A program made the position numbers and the translations under genes. The notes under the pieces were generated by a model that was given only the letters and a program-made list of their open reading frames with translations, searched no databases and was not told where the DNA came from. From contig NC_077240.1 in assembly GCF_947179165.1 (NCBI RefSeq), positions 51,892,501-51,956,500 on the forward strand: a stretch of 64,000 nucleotides of DNA, written 5' to 3'. Of this stretch, positions 48,066 through 58,433 are shown in pieces (positions within the stretch are counted from its first letter, which is position 1; each line of letters starts with the position of its first letter). Origin of the DNA: Solanum dulcamara (taxonomy: Eukaryota > Streptophyta > Magnoliopsida > Solanales > Solanaceae).

Positions 48066-48660
48066 TTGCATTATATCCTCAAGGACCTGAATAGTGTGCT
48101 TGCTTTGACTGACCATCAGTCTGTGAGTGAAAAGATGTGATACGAGTACCCAAATCCTCCTAAAAATTCCTCCAAAAGCTAAATGTGAATTGTGAGCCCC
48201 GATATGAAATGATGAAATATGCACACCATGAAGACGAACCACCTCCCAAATGTAGATACGGGCCAACCTTTTAGCACTGTAGGAACTATGAACAAGGAGA
48301 AAGTGTACTAACTTGGTCAATTGATCAACGATGACCCAAATACTATCAATACCTCTGGAAGTGCGAGTAAACCCAACAATAAAGTCCAAGTGATACACTC
48401 TTACTTCCACTACTCGACCTTCACCTACTGACAACTCAAATAATGTGACACATAGTCTGTGATACTCTCCTCATGCTGCTCCACCAGTTATGGTACCTCA
48501 AGTCACGATATATCTTAGCGGTGCCCACATGGATAGAGTATATTGAATCATAGGCCTCGCTAAGGATCAACTGGATGAATTCCCCGACTCTTGGAACACA
48601 AAGACAAACCCCAAACATCAATACCTCATCTGGATCTAAAGTAGCTTGACTTACGTCACC
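48066..48660 (-). pseudogene. Element H integrase fragment
   Basis: Bases 48,434-48,063 give YHLDFIVGFTRTSRGIDSIW and VIVDQLTKLVHFLLVHSSYS, the integrase core around the first catalytic Asp, then an end resembling SKHTIQVLEDIM near the catalytic Glu. The text between is shifted, so the second Asp is not readable. Upstream, 48,621-48,436 holds part of the zinc-binding region (YSIHVGTAKIYRDLRYHNWW). The fragment ends abruptly where LTR fragment I begins. Confidence 0.75.
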
Positions 48661-50240
48661 TCCTAAAACATAATCTCAAGGAGTAGCCAAATCCTCATCC
48701 TCAAACTAAAGACTGCGAATTCGGTCCAATAGGGATGACTGATCCCCCACACAAGCTAGCACATGGCGGGAATAAAACATATCAAGCCAAATAATCTAGT
48801 TGGCTAAGAAATGGATGTCCAAAGCCAAAGGTTACTCCACAGTAGAAAGGAATGCTATACTACCCATACTCACTGCCTTCCAAATCAAGGCATCCATTAC
48901 TACATTCGCCTTGCTCGAATAGTAGAGAATAGAGAGGTATTAGTCCTTAAAGAGCTCAATCCAACAGTACTGCCTCGAATTAAGATCCCACTAACTCATA
49001 ATGTACTGAAGGCTCCTGTGATCAGTGTATATCTCGCATCGAACACCATACAGGTAGTGCCTTAAAATCTTAAGTACAAAAACTATGGTAGCTTCTCATG
49101 CAGCTTAAGCTGCCTCAATGCATAAGCAATAACCTGGCCTTGTTGCATCAATACATAACCTAAATTTATGCCTGGTATATCATAGTAAACTATGAAGCCC
49201 TCGCCCTCAACTTGACGACTCAATATAGGAGCGGTGGTAAGAAACTCCTTGAGCCTCAGAAATCTCCTCTCACACTTATCTAACCACTCAAAAGGAACAT
49301 TCTAGAGAGTCAACTAAGTTAAATGTTCCCAGCCAATCCGATGACTATAATAGAAAATCCCTTAACGAAACATCTGTAGTACCTTGCCAATCCAACGAAG
49401 CTACAAATCTCAGTCACAGAGGTGGGCCTGGTCCAATCAAAAATAGCATCAATCTTCGCTAGATCCACCATTATGCCATCCTTGGACACCATATGCCCCA
49501 AAATGCCACAAACTCAAGCCATAACTTGCACTTTTAGAACCTGGCATAAAGTCGCTGATCTCTCAAAGTCTGGAACACTATCCTCAAATGCTGCTCATGC
49601 TAAACCCAGCTTTGTGAGTATACTAATATATCATTGATAAAGACTATGACAAAGAACTCAAAATATGACCTGAATACATGAGTCATCAAGTCTACGAAGG
49701 CGGGAGAGGCATTAGTCAACTAAAAGACATCACCAGAAACTCATAATGGCCGTAATGAGTCCTAATTCGGTCTTAGGTATATACACAGCCCTAATCCTTA
49801 ACTGGTGGTAGCTGAATCTCAGATCAATCTTAGAAAATACCTCATCACCCTGAAGCTTGTCAAATAGATCATTAATTCGAGGCATGGGGTAATAGTTCTT
49901 TACCATCACTTTGTTCAGATGCCTATAATAGATACACATCTACATAATATCATCCTTTTTCTTCACTAACAGGACTGGGGCACCCCAAGACGATACACTA
50001 GGCCAAATGAATCCCTTACCTTAGAGATTCTAAAGCTGAACACTGAGATCCTTGAGCTCTGCGGGGGCCATATTATACAGTGGAATAGAAATAAGATGAG
50101 TACCTGGCTCAAAATAAATGGGAAAGTCAAAATTATAATATGGAGGAAGGCTAGGCAGGTCGGTAGGAAACACATCTGTAAACTCTCGAACTATAGCTAC
50201 TGAATCAATCATAGGCCCTCCCTACTAACATCTCTAACAT
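48661..50240 (-). pseudogene. Element H reverse transcriptase / RNase H, catalytic Asp changed
   Basis: RT lead-in VREFTDVFPTDLPSLPPYY at 50,212-50,030. Fingers [20 protein letters not shown] and [20 protein letters not shown] at 49,939-49,730. The palm near 49,640 reads FVIVFINDILVYSQS: the first catalytic Asp is Asn (FIND). Bases 49,501-49,319 give the thumb ([35 protein letters not shown]). RNase H pieces lie at 48,900-49,250. Stops and frameshifts separate all blocks. Confidence 0.78.
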
Positions 50241-51150
50241 AAGACAAGTAAGAAAAACATCCGCTAGCCAGTAACCTCTACGCTCGAATGAAAGAAATAA
50301 CCCTAATCGACGTACTTCTATAAGAACCCTACCACATCACCAATAAAATACCAGGTATGGCTAAGGTAACAATCTTTGCATAACCATATAAGGCCACTGG
50401 GTGAGAGGATAGCAATTCCATGCCCAGAATCATGTCGAAATCTAATATATCAAGCAAAATAAGATTAGCCCTAGTGTTCCATCCCTGAAAATTCACCACA
50501 CATAATCTGAAAAATACATAGATATATAAGATTAGGTAAAGCCTGGATAAAATAAAGCTGAGGTGGGCTAATGGCATAAAAGAATCATACCTGTGATCAC
50601 ATTGTCCAATAATTCAACCTCTACTCTAGATAGAGCTACATAGAAGTGGCCCTGGGCACCTCCACCCCATGCATCTAATTGGGCACCTATCTTGACTCCT
50701 CAAGGACCTTCCAGTGCATGCTGGTGAACAACCCTATGGTCCTTGACCTGACCTCCGCCTCTAACTAGAGGTACTACTACTAGTGCGGGTCTAGCTGCCT
50801 GTGGAGCTGGTATGGCTGACCTATGGAAAGAACACTCATAGGACCAATTTTTTAGCTCTCCCTAATCATAGCACCACTGTGGCTGTCTGCTCGTAACTAG
50901 AGGTCGGTTACCACAGCCTAAAGAATATATTTGAATACCACATTGAACTTGACTCAGACCGGCACTAGAGCCACCCTGATGGTGCTAGTCAAGCCTTGCA
51001 GCTTGAAGCAAAGTCTTGAACGAGCAAGTGGATTGTCCTGGTGGAACCTCTAGCGAGGCCTATCATATAAATCTTTGGACCTAAAATAGGGCCCACCTTA
51101 GTTTTCATCATATATTGCTCTCTTGCCGCTGCCTTCTTGGGCCTCATGAT
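50241..51150 (-). pseudogene. Element H protease and gag C terminus
   Basis: Bases 50,577-50,329 include WNTRANLILLDILDFDMILG, the second half of the gypsy protease. The DSG active site is not legible. Gag remnants up to 51,150 include MKIYHEA followed by a glycine/serine/arginine-rich tract typical of this lineage's gag tail. No clean zinc knuckle was found. Confidence 0.55.
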
Positions 51151-51721
51151 AAATTTTCATAAGTGTGCAGTCATGGTCCACCATATACAGAAAGGAGAGG
51201 ACCACTGATACTAGGGACTAAATCTCAATCTGTAGCTGAAATCTTAAGCCTTAGACAATACACAAAACTCTCTCCTCCTCAGTTGGTAAGATCATGATGG
51301 CATGCCTAAAAGCGTACCCCATGGTGACACACTCGAATGAATAAATTCCTTACCTAGGAGGTCTTCAAGATGAACTCTGAGCTCCTTGAGATGGGATTGA
51401 GGACCTCCTAGGTAAGGGGTTAGTGCTCGGCTCCAAGTCTATGTCAAAGTCAATATCACTCTGATGAGGTAGGCCAGGTAGGTCTGTGGGAAAGACATCA
51501 ATAAACACCTAGACTACAAGAACTGAATCAATAGAAGGGGCCTCGCTGGACATATTTCGCACATAAGCTAAGTAAGCAAAACACCTAAAAGCAACTAGTT
51601 GCTGAGCTCGCATGAAGGATATAATCCCTATCGAAAAGAGGCTATAAGCACCTTACTATAAGCACCTTACTATAAGATCAGGGAATTCCAGGCATGGCTA
51701 AGGTAATAGTTGTGTCATAAC
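51151..51721 (-). pseudogene. Second copy of an H-family protease/RT-start segment, partly inverted
   Basis: The minus strand reads FIDVFPTDLPGLPHQSDIDF, DIDLEPSTNPL and, at the far end, TITLAMPGIP. These are the same blocks found at about 50,030-50,420 but placed upstream of gag. Near 51,350-51,410 CCTTACCTAGGAGGTC is followed by its inverse GACCTCCTAGGTAAGG, showing a local inverted duplication. An 18-bp unit (TATAAGCACCTTAC) is tandemly repeated near 51,645-51,675. Confidence 0.6.
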
Positions 51722-53877
51722 TATAAGGCCTCATAAGTCAGAAAGATGGAACAAAGGAGAAAAGTCTCAAAATATTTGAACCTATCCAAGTGAATGAGTC
51801 CCTCTACGACTCGTAGAGATCCCTATGGCTCTTAAAGTTGAGTCGTAGAGTGACCATTTGAAAAAAATTGAAATTACCCTCAAAAGAGGTTCTATGTCTT
51901 GTAAAGATGAGTCATCCTCAAGATGTTGGCTCACAGAAATACCTCATAAGCTAAGTTCAGAGGCCAAGTTTCAAGGATACCTCAGGGCTAAGTCTACAAA
52001 TTTACAGGACAGTTTATAGAAGCTAGGATGGGTCGTAAAGACCACCCTTCACAAAGCTTTAAAGACTATGTTCTTTGGCCTTTTTCTTAGACTTGCAGGA
52101 TGAGTCGTTTAGATGACTCGTCAATACTTAGATGGCCCATAGAAACCCATTCGTAGACTTAAAATTTAGGATTTAATAAAGGGCTATTTTGTCTTTTTCA
52201 AAGTTTGGTTCAATGAACCTTGACACTTTTATGGATACTTTCAAAGTCTATAAATACTATATTCTTCAAAATCCCCTCCTATTCAATTCATTCTCTCAAA
52301 ATTTCCAAGGCAAGAACTCTCAAATTCTCTCAAGGTTTCTCTCCAAATTCAAGCTAGGGTTTCCAGATTTCTTCAAGTTTATTCTTCAATTATAAGTGAT
52401 TTCAAGCAAGGTATGTGGAGATTAATTCATAGAACCTTTTCATCCATGAAGTCCCAAATATTTCTCAAGTTTCCATTCAATTTATAATTGATTATAAACC
52501 CTAGTTTTGATGAATTAAATTGGGATGATTTGATTTCGGTTTAAAATGTTATCAATGATCTTTATATGCATGTTCTTATATGAATTGCATGATTTCAAGT
52601 TGAATTATAGATGTCCATGCATAAACCTATAATTTCAAGCTATGATTATAAAGTAAAGATAATTTTATGAGTTGAATAATGTATAAAAATAGTTTTCAAT
52701 GAGTTACAAATGAGATTATGATTTTTGAAGTTAAAGTTGAGATGATCAAAGTTAAGATCATTTGATGTTTTGAGATAAAGATTAGAGTTAAGATCATTAG
52801 ATGTTTAAAGATGGTGATAAGGACAATTTTCACCGAAGTTATAGATTCATAAGAATCACCAAGTTATATGAGCTATTCCTAATGTTTTAAAGATGGATTG
52901 ATAGGCAGTTACTATCTTTCCCTACTATGTTATGATTATATTTTATGAGTTTTCATTGGGATATTGACTAAGCACCGAGAGGACTTCTAGATGGAGTTCG
53001 GTCGGATAACGTAGTTGGTTATCCAAAGAAATCCTTGTAGCAACCTAAAGTCCCAAACTTCATTACCTACATAGGTTGCCTTCATGGCCTAGATATTGGA
53101 TCTACATATCCCAGTTTAGTTGAGTTGAGTTATCCTTGGAGTATGCCCAGGCAAGGTAGCCTCCCCTGTTTCTATGCAGAAGTTATTGGATTCCATGTAG
53201 TAGCTGACATGGTCTTAGTTGCCGGTTAATTGTCTTATCCCACATAAGTTGAAGTTCAAGTTCAAGTTAATCTATGAGATGTCAAGTTATGAGTTGAAAG
53301 TTGAAGTTTTATGATATGCATTGACCAAGAATTTCTTATATTTAAAAATTGCTTTTAAGCTATACTCATGTTCACTATGATTGGTCATGCATCTTATGGC
53401 ATATTGATACGTTCTTTTATTTGTTCATGCATACCTCACATACTTAGTACAAACGTACTGACTCATATTTTGCCTACATTGTTTCATAATATAGGGATGG
53501 ATGACACTCAGGACTACCCCACTCGTGGTTAGAATTTTCTTTTGATCTCTAAGGAGTTGGTGAGTCCTCATTCTACAAGAGAAAGACTTTATTTAATGTT
53601 TCTATTGCTTAGACATTTCTTCTATTGCTAGGGTGATCTAGGAGCTTTTCCTAAGCTTACGTTGAAGGTTAAACTAGAGGCATGTTTGGTGTAGTCCGGT
53701 TTGGACATTTGTAGAGTTTGGTTTCCATAAGCCCCTTACCCCACTTATGATTAGTTCCGCTTAGCTTTATATTGTTCTTTACCTTATGTATGAAATAAAT
53801 GCTAAGATAGCTTATGGTTGGGGTTCCTCGCATCCCAATCACCATTTTACAACTAGACCCTAGATCGGGTCGTGACA
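51722..53877 (+). repeat. 5' LTR of element J
   Basis: TATAAGGCCTCATAAG (TG mutated to TA at the outer end) ... GATCGGGTCGTGACA, 2,156 bp. CTCTACGACTCGTAGAG-type words at 51,813-52,140, GACTAAGCACCGAGAGGACT near 52,965, conserved inverted repeat at 53,444-53,461. Confidence 0.9.
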
Positions 53878-53881
53878 AACT

Positions 53882-53893
53882 TGGTATCAGAGT
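53882..53893 (+). other. Primer-binding site of element J
   Basis: TGGTATCAGAGT four bases after the LTR end. It matches the initiator-Met PBS except for the last base. Confidence 0.88.
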
Positions 53894-54093
53894 ATAAAGT
53901 TTAGAATAGTCCTAGGGAGTCTAACATACCGCGTTAAGTAGAGTCTTACTCATTGGTGTGAAGCGCGCCACATCTATGAATAAGTGGCTACGAAAATTCT
54001 TAGGAAATGTCTTACTTTTTTCATGATCTATGTCGTGCGGTAGAGTGGTTAAGTCTTTTCCCTCTAATGCTTGTTCTTTGCAATTTTCAGAAT

Positions 54094-55136
54094 ATGCCTC
54101 CACAAAGATACCCTGATAGAAGGAATGTGGTTGAAGAGGAGCAGCAAGTTCCGAATGACCCTATGAATGATTAAGTTTCCAATGTTAAGTTCCAAGCGGC
54201 CTTCCAAGTACTTGCTCAGGTTGTTAAGGCTCAAGTAATCCGTGAGGTGGTTGCTCCTATGAATACGAATGTTAGTACGGTAGCAACAAGAGTTCATGAT
54301 TTCATGAGGATGAATCCTCCAGAGTTTTGAGGTTCTAAAGTTGATGAGGATCCCCAAGAGTTTGTGGATAGCATCTATAATATTATTGAGATCATAGGTA
54401 TTAGCTCGGTTGAAAGGGAGGAGTTGGATACATACCAATTAAGGGGTGTTTCTCAAATTTTATTTGATCAATGGAGAATTGAGAGGCCTAGCGAGGCAGA
54501 GCTCGTGACTTGGGATGAGTTTAAGGGGGTGTTTCTTGATTGCCTTTTCCTATTAGAGTTGAGAGAGGCCAAGGTGGAAGAGTTTATCAACCTCAAGCAA
54601 GGTGGTACGAGTGTGAGAGAGTATGCCCTCAAGTTTTCTCAACTGTCAAGATATGCTCCATTTATGGTTGCTGATTCAAGAGCCCGGGTGTATCAGACAT
54701 GGTTGCAACGGAATGCAAAATGGCTATGCAAATTCGGGAGATGGACCTATCTAGACTCATGACCTATGCGGAGCAAGTAGAAAGTGAGAAGCTAAAGTTG
54801 AAGAATAGAGAGTCTAAGAGGCCAAGGACCGATGATAGTAAATTCTCTCATGCTAAGTTCGAAAGTGGTGGACGTCCTCATTTTTGTCAAAAGTACTCTG
54901 ACCAAGGGTCTTCTAATTCTACTACTCCAAGGTTTGACAAAGATAGGGTTTCCAACCCTAAACCTCAAGGAGGTGCTCCTATAGGCCAAGTTACTCCCGC
55001 ATGCAAGAAGTGTGGTAGGAACCACAAGGGCGAATATTTAGCTAGATTGAATGTGTGCTACTGGTATGGTAAGATGGGTCATCCTTCTAAGGAATTCTCG
55101 GTCAAGGATGCTCATCCTCAAGGTCAAGTTGCTTAA
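54094..55136 (+). pseudogene. Element J gag (capsid and nucleocapsid), with stops and lost zinc ligands
   Basis: Starts MPPQRYPDRRNVVEEEQQV at 54,094. An in-frame TAA follows after 26 codons and a TGA interrupts PPEF-stop-GSKVDE near 54,329. From 54,364 the capsid region is open (DTYQLRGVSQILFDQWRIER, FINLKQGGTSVREYALKFS). The frame shifts near 54,690 and continues in the overlapping frame 54,699-55,136. The nucleocapsid reads CKKCGRNHKGEY and CYWYGKMGHPSKEF: three zinc-binding cysteines have become Tyr, Tyr and Phe. Confidence 0.84.
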
Positions 55137-55680
55137 GGTGGCCAACTGCAACCAAAATATGGTTAACGCAATATTAGGTTTTATGCTTTCCATGGTAGGA
55201 AAGATGTGGAGGAGACTCCCAATGTTGTCACCGGTATGTTAGGGTCTTTCACTATGATGTTTATGTTTTTCTAGATCTGAGTGTAAATTTATATTTTTTC
55301 TCCTTATGTGGCCATGAGGTTTGATGTTTATCCCGAGACACTGTTAGAGCCTTTCTCCATTTATACTCCCATAGGTGAGTCAGTTGTGGCCAAAAGAGTC
55401 TATAGAAGTTGTCTAGTTACGGTCTTCCATAACGTTACTTTATGTGATCTAGTTGAGGTTGAGATGATCGATTTTGATGTCATCCTTGGGATGGATTGGC
55501 TATACCCATGTTATGCTTCTATTGATTATAGAACCCGAGTGGTTAAGTTTCAATTTCTGAATGAGCCGATCCTAGAATAGAAGGGTAGTAACTCCATGTT
55601 TAAAGGTTAATTCATTTTGTGCCTTAAAGCTCGGAAGATGATTTCCAAGAGTTGTATTTATCATCTTGTGAGGGTTAGGG
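55137..55680 (+). pseudogene. Element J protease, active site destroyed
   Basis: The active-site region near 55,265-55,290 reads FLDLSVNLYFF where the family has a D-S/T-G triplet, so only the aspartate remains. Bases 55,308-55,580 are open with MRFDVYPETLLEPFSIYTPI and DFDVILGMDWLYPCYASIDY. A TAG ends the frame after NEPILE and another stop occurs after MFKG. Confidence 0.8.
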
Positions 55681-56163
55681 ATAACAATTCCGAAGCCCCT
55701 ATCTTAGAATCGGTCCCTATTGTAAATGAATTTTTAGATATGTTTATAGATGATTTACCCGGTGTCCTTCCCAAAAGGGAGATTGATTTTGGTATAGACC
55801 TTATTTCAGAAACTCATCCTATTTCTATTCCTCCTTTCTGGATGGCTCCAGTGGAATTAAAGGAGTTGAAGGATCAATTAAAGGATTTATTGGACAATGG
55901 TTCATAAGGCTCCCATATTGTTTATTATAAAGAAGGATGGTTCACTACGTATGTGAATTGATTATCGGTAATTAAATAAGATAACCATTAAGAATAAGTA
56001 TCCAATTTTGAGAATAGATGACTTGTTTGATCAATTGCAGGGGTCGAGTTACTTCTCCAAAATAGATCTTCATTCCGGTTATCACCAATTGAGGGTGAGG
56101 GAGTGTGACATTCCCAAAATGGCTTTTCGAATAAGGTATGGCCATTGTCAGTTTCTAGTCATG
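55681..56163 (+). pseudogene. Element J reverse transcriptase, N-terminal half only
   Basis: The lead-in ([40 protein letters not shown]) ends in a stop at 55,905. Fingers/palm start at 56,008 with [20 protein letters not shown] and [20 protein letters not shown]. At about 56,163 the text jumps straight to the end of RNase H, so the catalytic FIDD motif, thumb and most of RNase H are deleted. Confidence 0.82.
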
Positions 56164-56631
56164 TTATTATGGTGTCCATGTGGATGTGTTCACCGACCAC
56201 AAGAGTCTACAATATGTGTTTAAGCAAAAAAATTTGAACCTTCGACAAAGGAGATGGCTTGAGTTGTTGAAGGATTATGATATGAGTGTGTTGTATCATC
56301 TGGGAAAAGCTAATATGGTTGCCCATGCACTAAGTAGATTGTCCATGAGTAGTGTGGTACAGGTTGAAGAAGATAAAAAAATTGATTAAAGATGTTCATA
56401 GATTGGCATATTTAGGTGTGCACTTGGTTGATTCCAATGATGGAGGTTTTTTCCCGTAATGGTTCAAAATCATCTCTTATAGCGGATGTTAAGGCCAAGA
56501 AATACCAAGATCCAATGTTGGTTGAGTTAATGAAGTCGGTTTCCAAAAATGCCATTAAGACTTTCTCTCAAGGGGAAATGGTGTACTATGTTACCAAGGT
56601 CGCTTGTGTGTACCTAATGTTGATGGGTTAA
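56164..56631 (+). pseudogene. Element J RNase H end and connection region
   Basis: Bases 56,180-56,389 read [40 protein letters not shown] and GKANMVAHALSRLS. Bases 56,416-56,631 carry the acidic linker (SLIADVKAKKYQDPMLVELM). A shift near 56,390 separates the two. Confidence 0.78.
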
Positions 56632-57913
56632 GAGAGTTGATATTGAATGAGGCCCATAGTTCCCAATACTCAATTCATACGGGTTCCACAAATATGTATC
56701 ACGACTTGAGGGAAGTGTATTGGTAGAATGACATACAGAAGGATATAACGAAGCTTGTAGCTATGTGTCTAAATTGCCAATAAGTTAAAGTTGAGCATTA
56801 AAGACAGGGAGGTCTAGCCCAAGACATTGAGATTCCTACTTAAAAGTGGGAAGATGTGAATATGGATTTCATAATAGGTTTTTATCATACCAAGAAGCAA
56901 CATGATTCCATCTGGGTGGTAGTGGATCAGATGACCAAGTCAACTTATTTTCTATCTGTCAGGACTTCCTATGGTGCAGAAGATTATGCTAAGTTGTATG
57001 CTCGCGAATTGGTAAGACTTCATGGTTTGCCTTTTTCCAACATATTGGATTAAGGTACACAATTCACTTTACACTTTTGGAGGTCATTCCAAATGGCCTC
57101 AATACAAAGGTCAAGTTAAGTACCGCTTTTCATTCTTAAAACGATGGTCAAGCTTAAAGAACGATCAGAACTTTAGAGGATATGTTAATGGAATGTGTTA
57201 TTGATTTTAAAGGAAGTTGGGATGAACATTTTCCATTGATTGATTTTGCCTATAATAATAGTTGTAACTCTAGCATCTAAATGGCTCTTTTTGAAGCATT
57301 GTATGGCAGGAGATGTAGATCCTCAGTGGGAAGGTTTGAAGTGGGTGAGATGGACTTGATTGGTCTAGATTTGGTTATCGATTCTATGGTAAAGGTAAGA
57401 CTCATAAGGGAACTATTAAAGACGGCCCAAAGTCATCAAAAGTCCTATTCCATTATTAGGATAAGAGAGCTTGAATTCAAGGTGGATGATTGGGTCTATT
57501 TGAAAGTTTCACCCTTAAAGGGTATAATGCGTTTCAGAAAGAAAGGGAAGTTGAGTCCTAGATATATAGGACCTTACAAGATATTGAGACATGTTGTCAA
57601 GATAGCTTATGAGTTAGATTTACGACTTGAGTTAGCTATGGTTCACGCGGTATTTCATGCGTTGATGTTGAGGAAGTTTGTGGGTGACCCAAACTCCATT
57701 ATGCCATTGAAAGATTTAAGTTTTGAGGAGGATTTAACTTATGAAGAAGCTCCGGTGGAAATTTTAGATCGGCAATATAAGAAGTTAAGGAACAAAGAGG
57801 TTGTGTCCGTCAAAGTGTTATGGAGGAATCAACAAGTATAAAGTGCTACTTGGGAGGCGGAGAAGGATATGATGAAATGATACCCGTACCTCTTTCCCTC
57901 TACTCAAGCCTAA
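56632..57913 (+). pseudogene. Element J integrase and chromodomain-like tail, with multiple stops
   Basis: The zinc-binding part (AHSSQYSIHTGSTNMYHDLR, then CLNCQ-stop-VKVEH) has both cysteines but stops at W and Q codons. The core 56,856-57,053 has MDFIIGFYHTKKQHDSIWVV and ends NILD-stop-GTQF, a nonsense codon right after the second catalytic Asp. The catalytic-Glu segment is scrambled by indels. Bases 57,281-57,841 form a 187-codon open run (GRFEVGEMDLIG, LSPRYIGPYKILRHVVKIAY, VKVLWRNQQV). The final TAA is at 57,911. Confidence 0.84.
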
Positions 57914-58145
57914 AGTAGTAAGTTGTTCTATTCAAGCTAGTTAAACTCCTATGTATTCAAATCCTCCTATGTCATTCATATTCATGCATGCTCATGCAAA
58001 AGTTGATTTCAAAGTTATGATTTTATGTTAAGTTGAAGTTTTCATGTTCCATGAATTTTAAGATGTCATCATGTTCATATTGGGTTGCTAGTCCTTTTTC
58101 GTGTCCTTCCTATGATAAGTTAATCTTATTCGAGGATGAATGTTT

Positions 58146-58160
58146 CTAAGGAGGAGATAT
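58146..58160 (+). other. Polypurine tract of element J
   Basis: AAGGAGGAGATAT directly before TGTAAGACC, the primer site for plus-strand synthesis. It corresponds to the purine-rich sites beside the LTRs of A and B. Confidence 0.75.
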
Positions 58161-58237
58161 TGTAAGACCTCGTAAGTATGAAAGATGGAACCAAGGAGAA
58201 AAGTCTCAAAATTTTGAACCTATCTAGGTGAAAGAGT
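58161..58237 (+). repeat. Truncated 3' LTR of element J (77 bp)
   Basis: TGTAAGACCTCGTAAGT, then AAAGATGGAAC.AAGGAGAAA and GAACCTATC. It aligns with the first bases of the 5' LTR, then breaks off at about 58,237, where element H leader sequence resumes. Confidence 0.85.
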
Positions 58238-58433
58238 GGAATAAATGAGATTTCATGAAACTAATAAGATGACAACTGCACGAAATGATACAACATAGAG
58301 AACATTCCTAATTATATCATGTAGCCTCCTGAAGATAAGTCATGGATGTCTCTGGACCCATCCATAGGACTCTACTAGACGTTAGCTCTGTACAAGTGAG
58401 ACCAATAAACCTACACTCTAATACCAACTTATC
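58238..58433 (-). other. Leader and primer-binding site of element H
   Basis: On the minus strand the PBS TTGGTATTAGAG (58,418-58,429 region) lies just inside the 5' LTR, an initiator-Met PBS with one change. The rest is the untranslated leader before gag; gag's start is missing because element J and a deletion intervene. Confidence 0.65.

Larger units (their letters stand above)
51722..58237 (+). mobile_element. Element J: Ty3/gypsy (Tekay/Del-like) retrotransposon with truncated 3' LTR
   Basis: Plus strand. 5' LTR 51,722-53,877, PBS, gag, protease, part of RT, RNase H end, integrase with chromodomain-like tail, PPT, and only 77 bp of 3' LTR (58,161-58,237). It lies inside element H. Most of the 3' LTR and any target duplication are lost. 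gag-pol contains many stops and a large RT/RNase H deletion, so the element is inactive. It is closely related to A and B in protein text but has its own LTR family. Confidence 0.9.
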
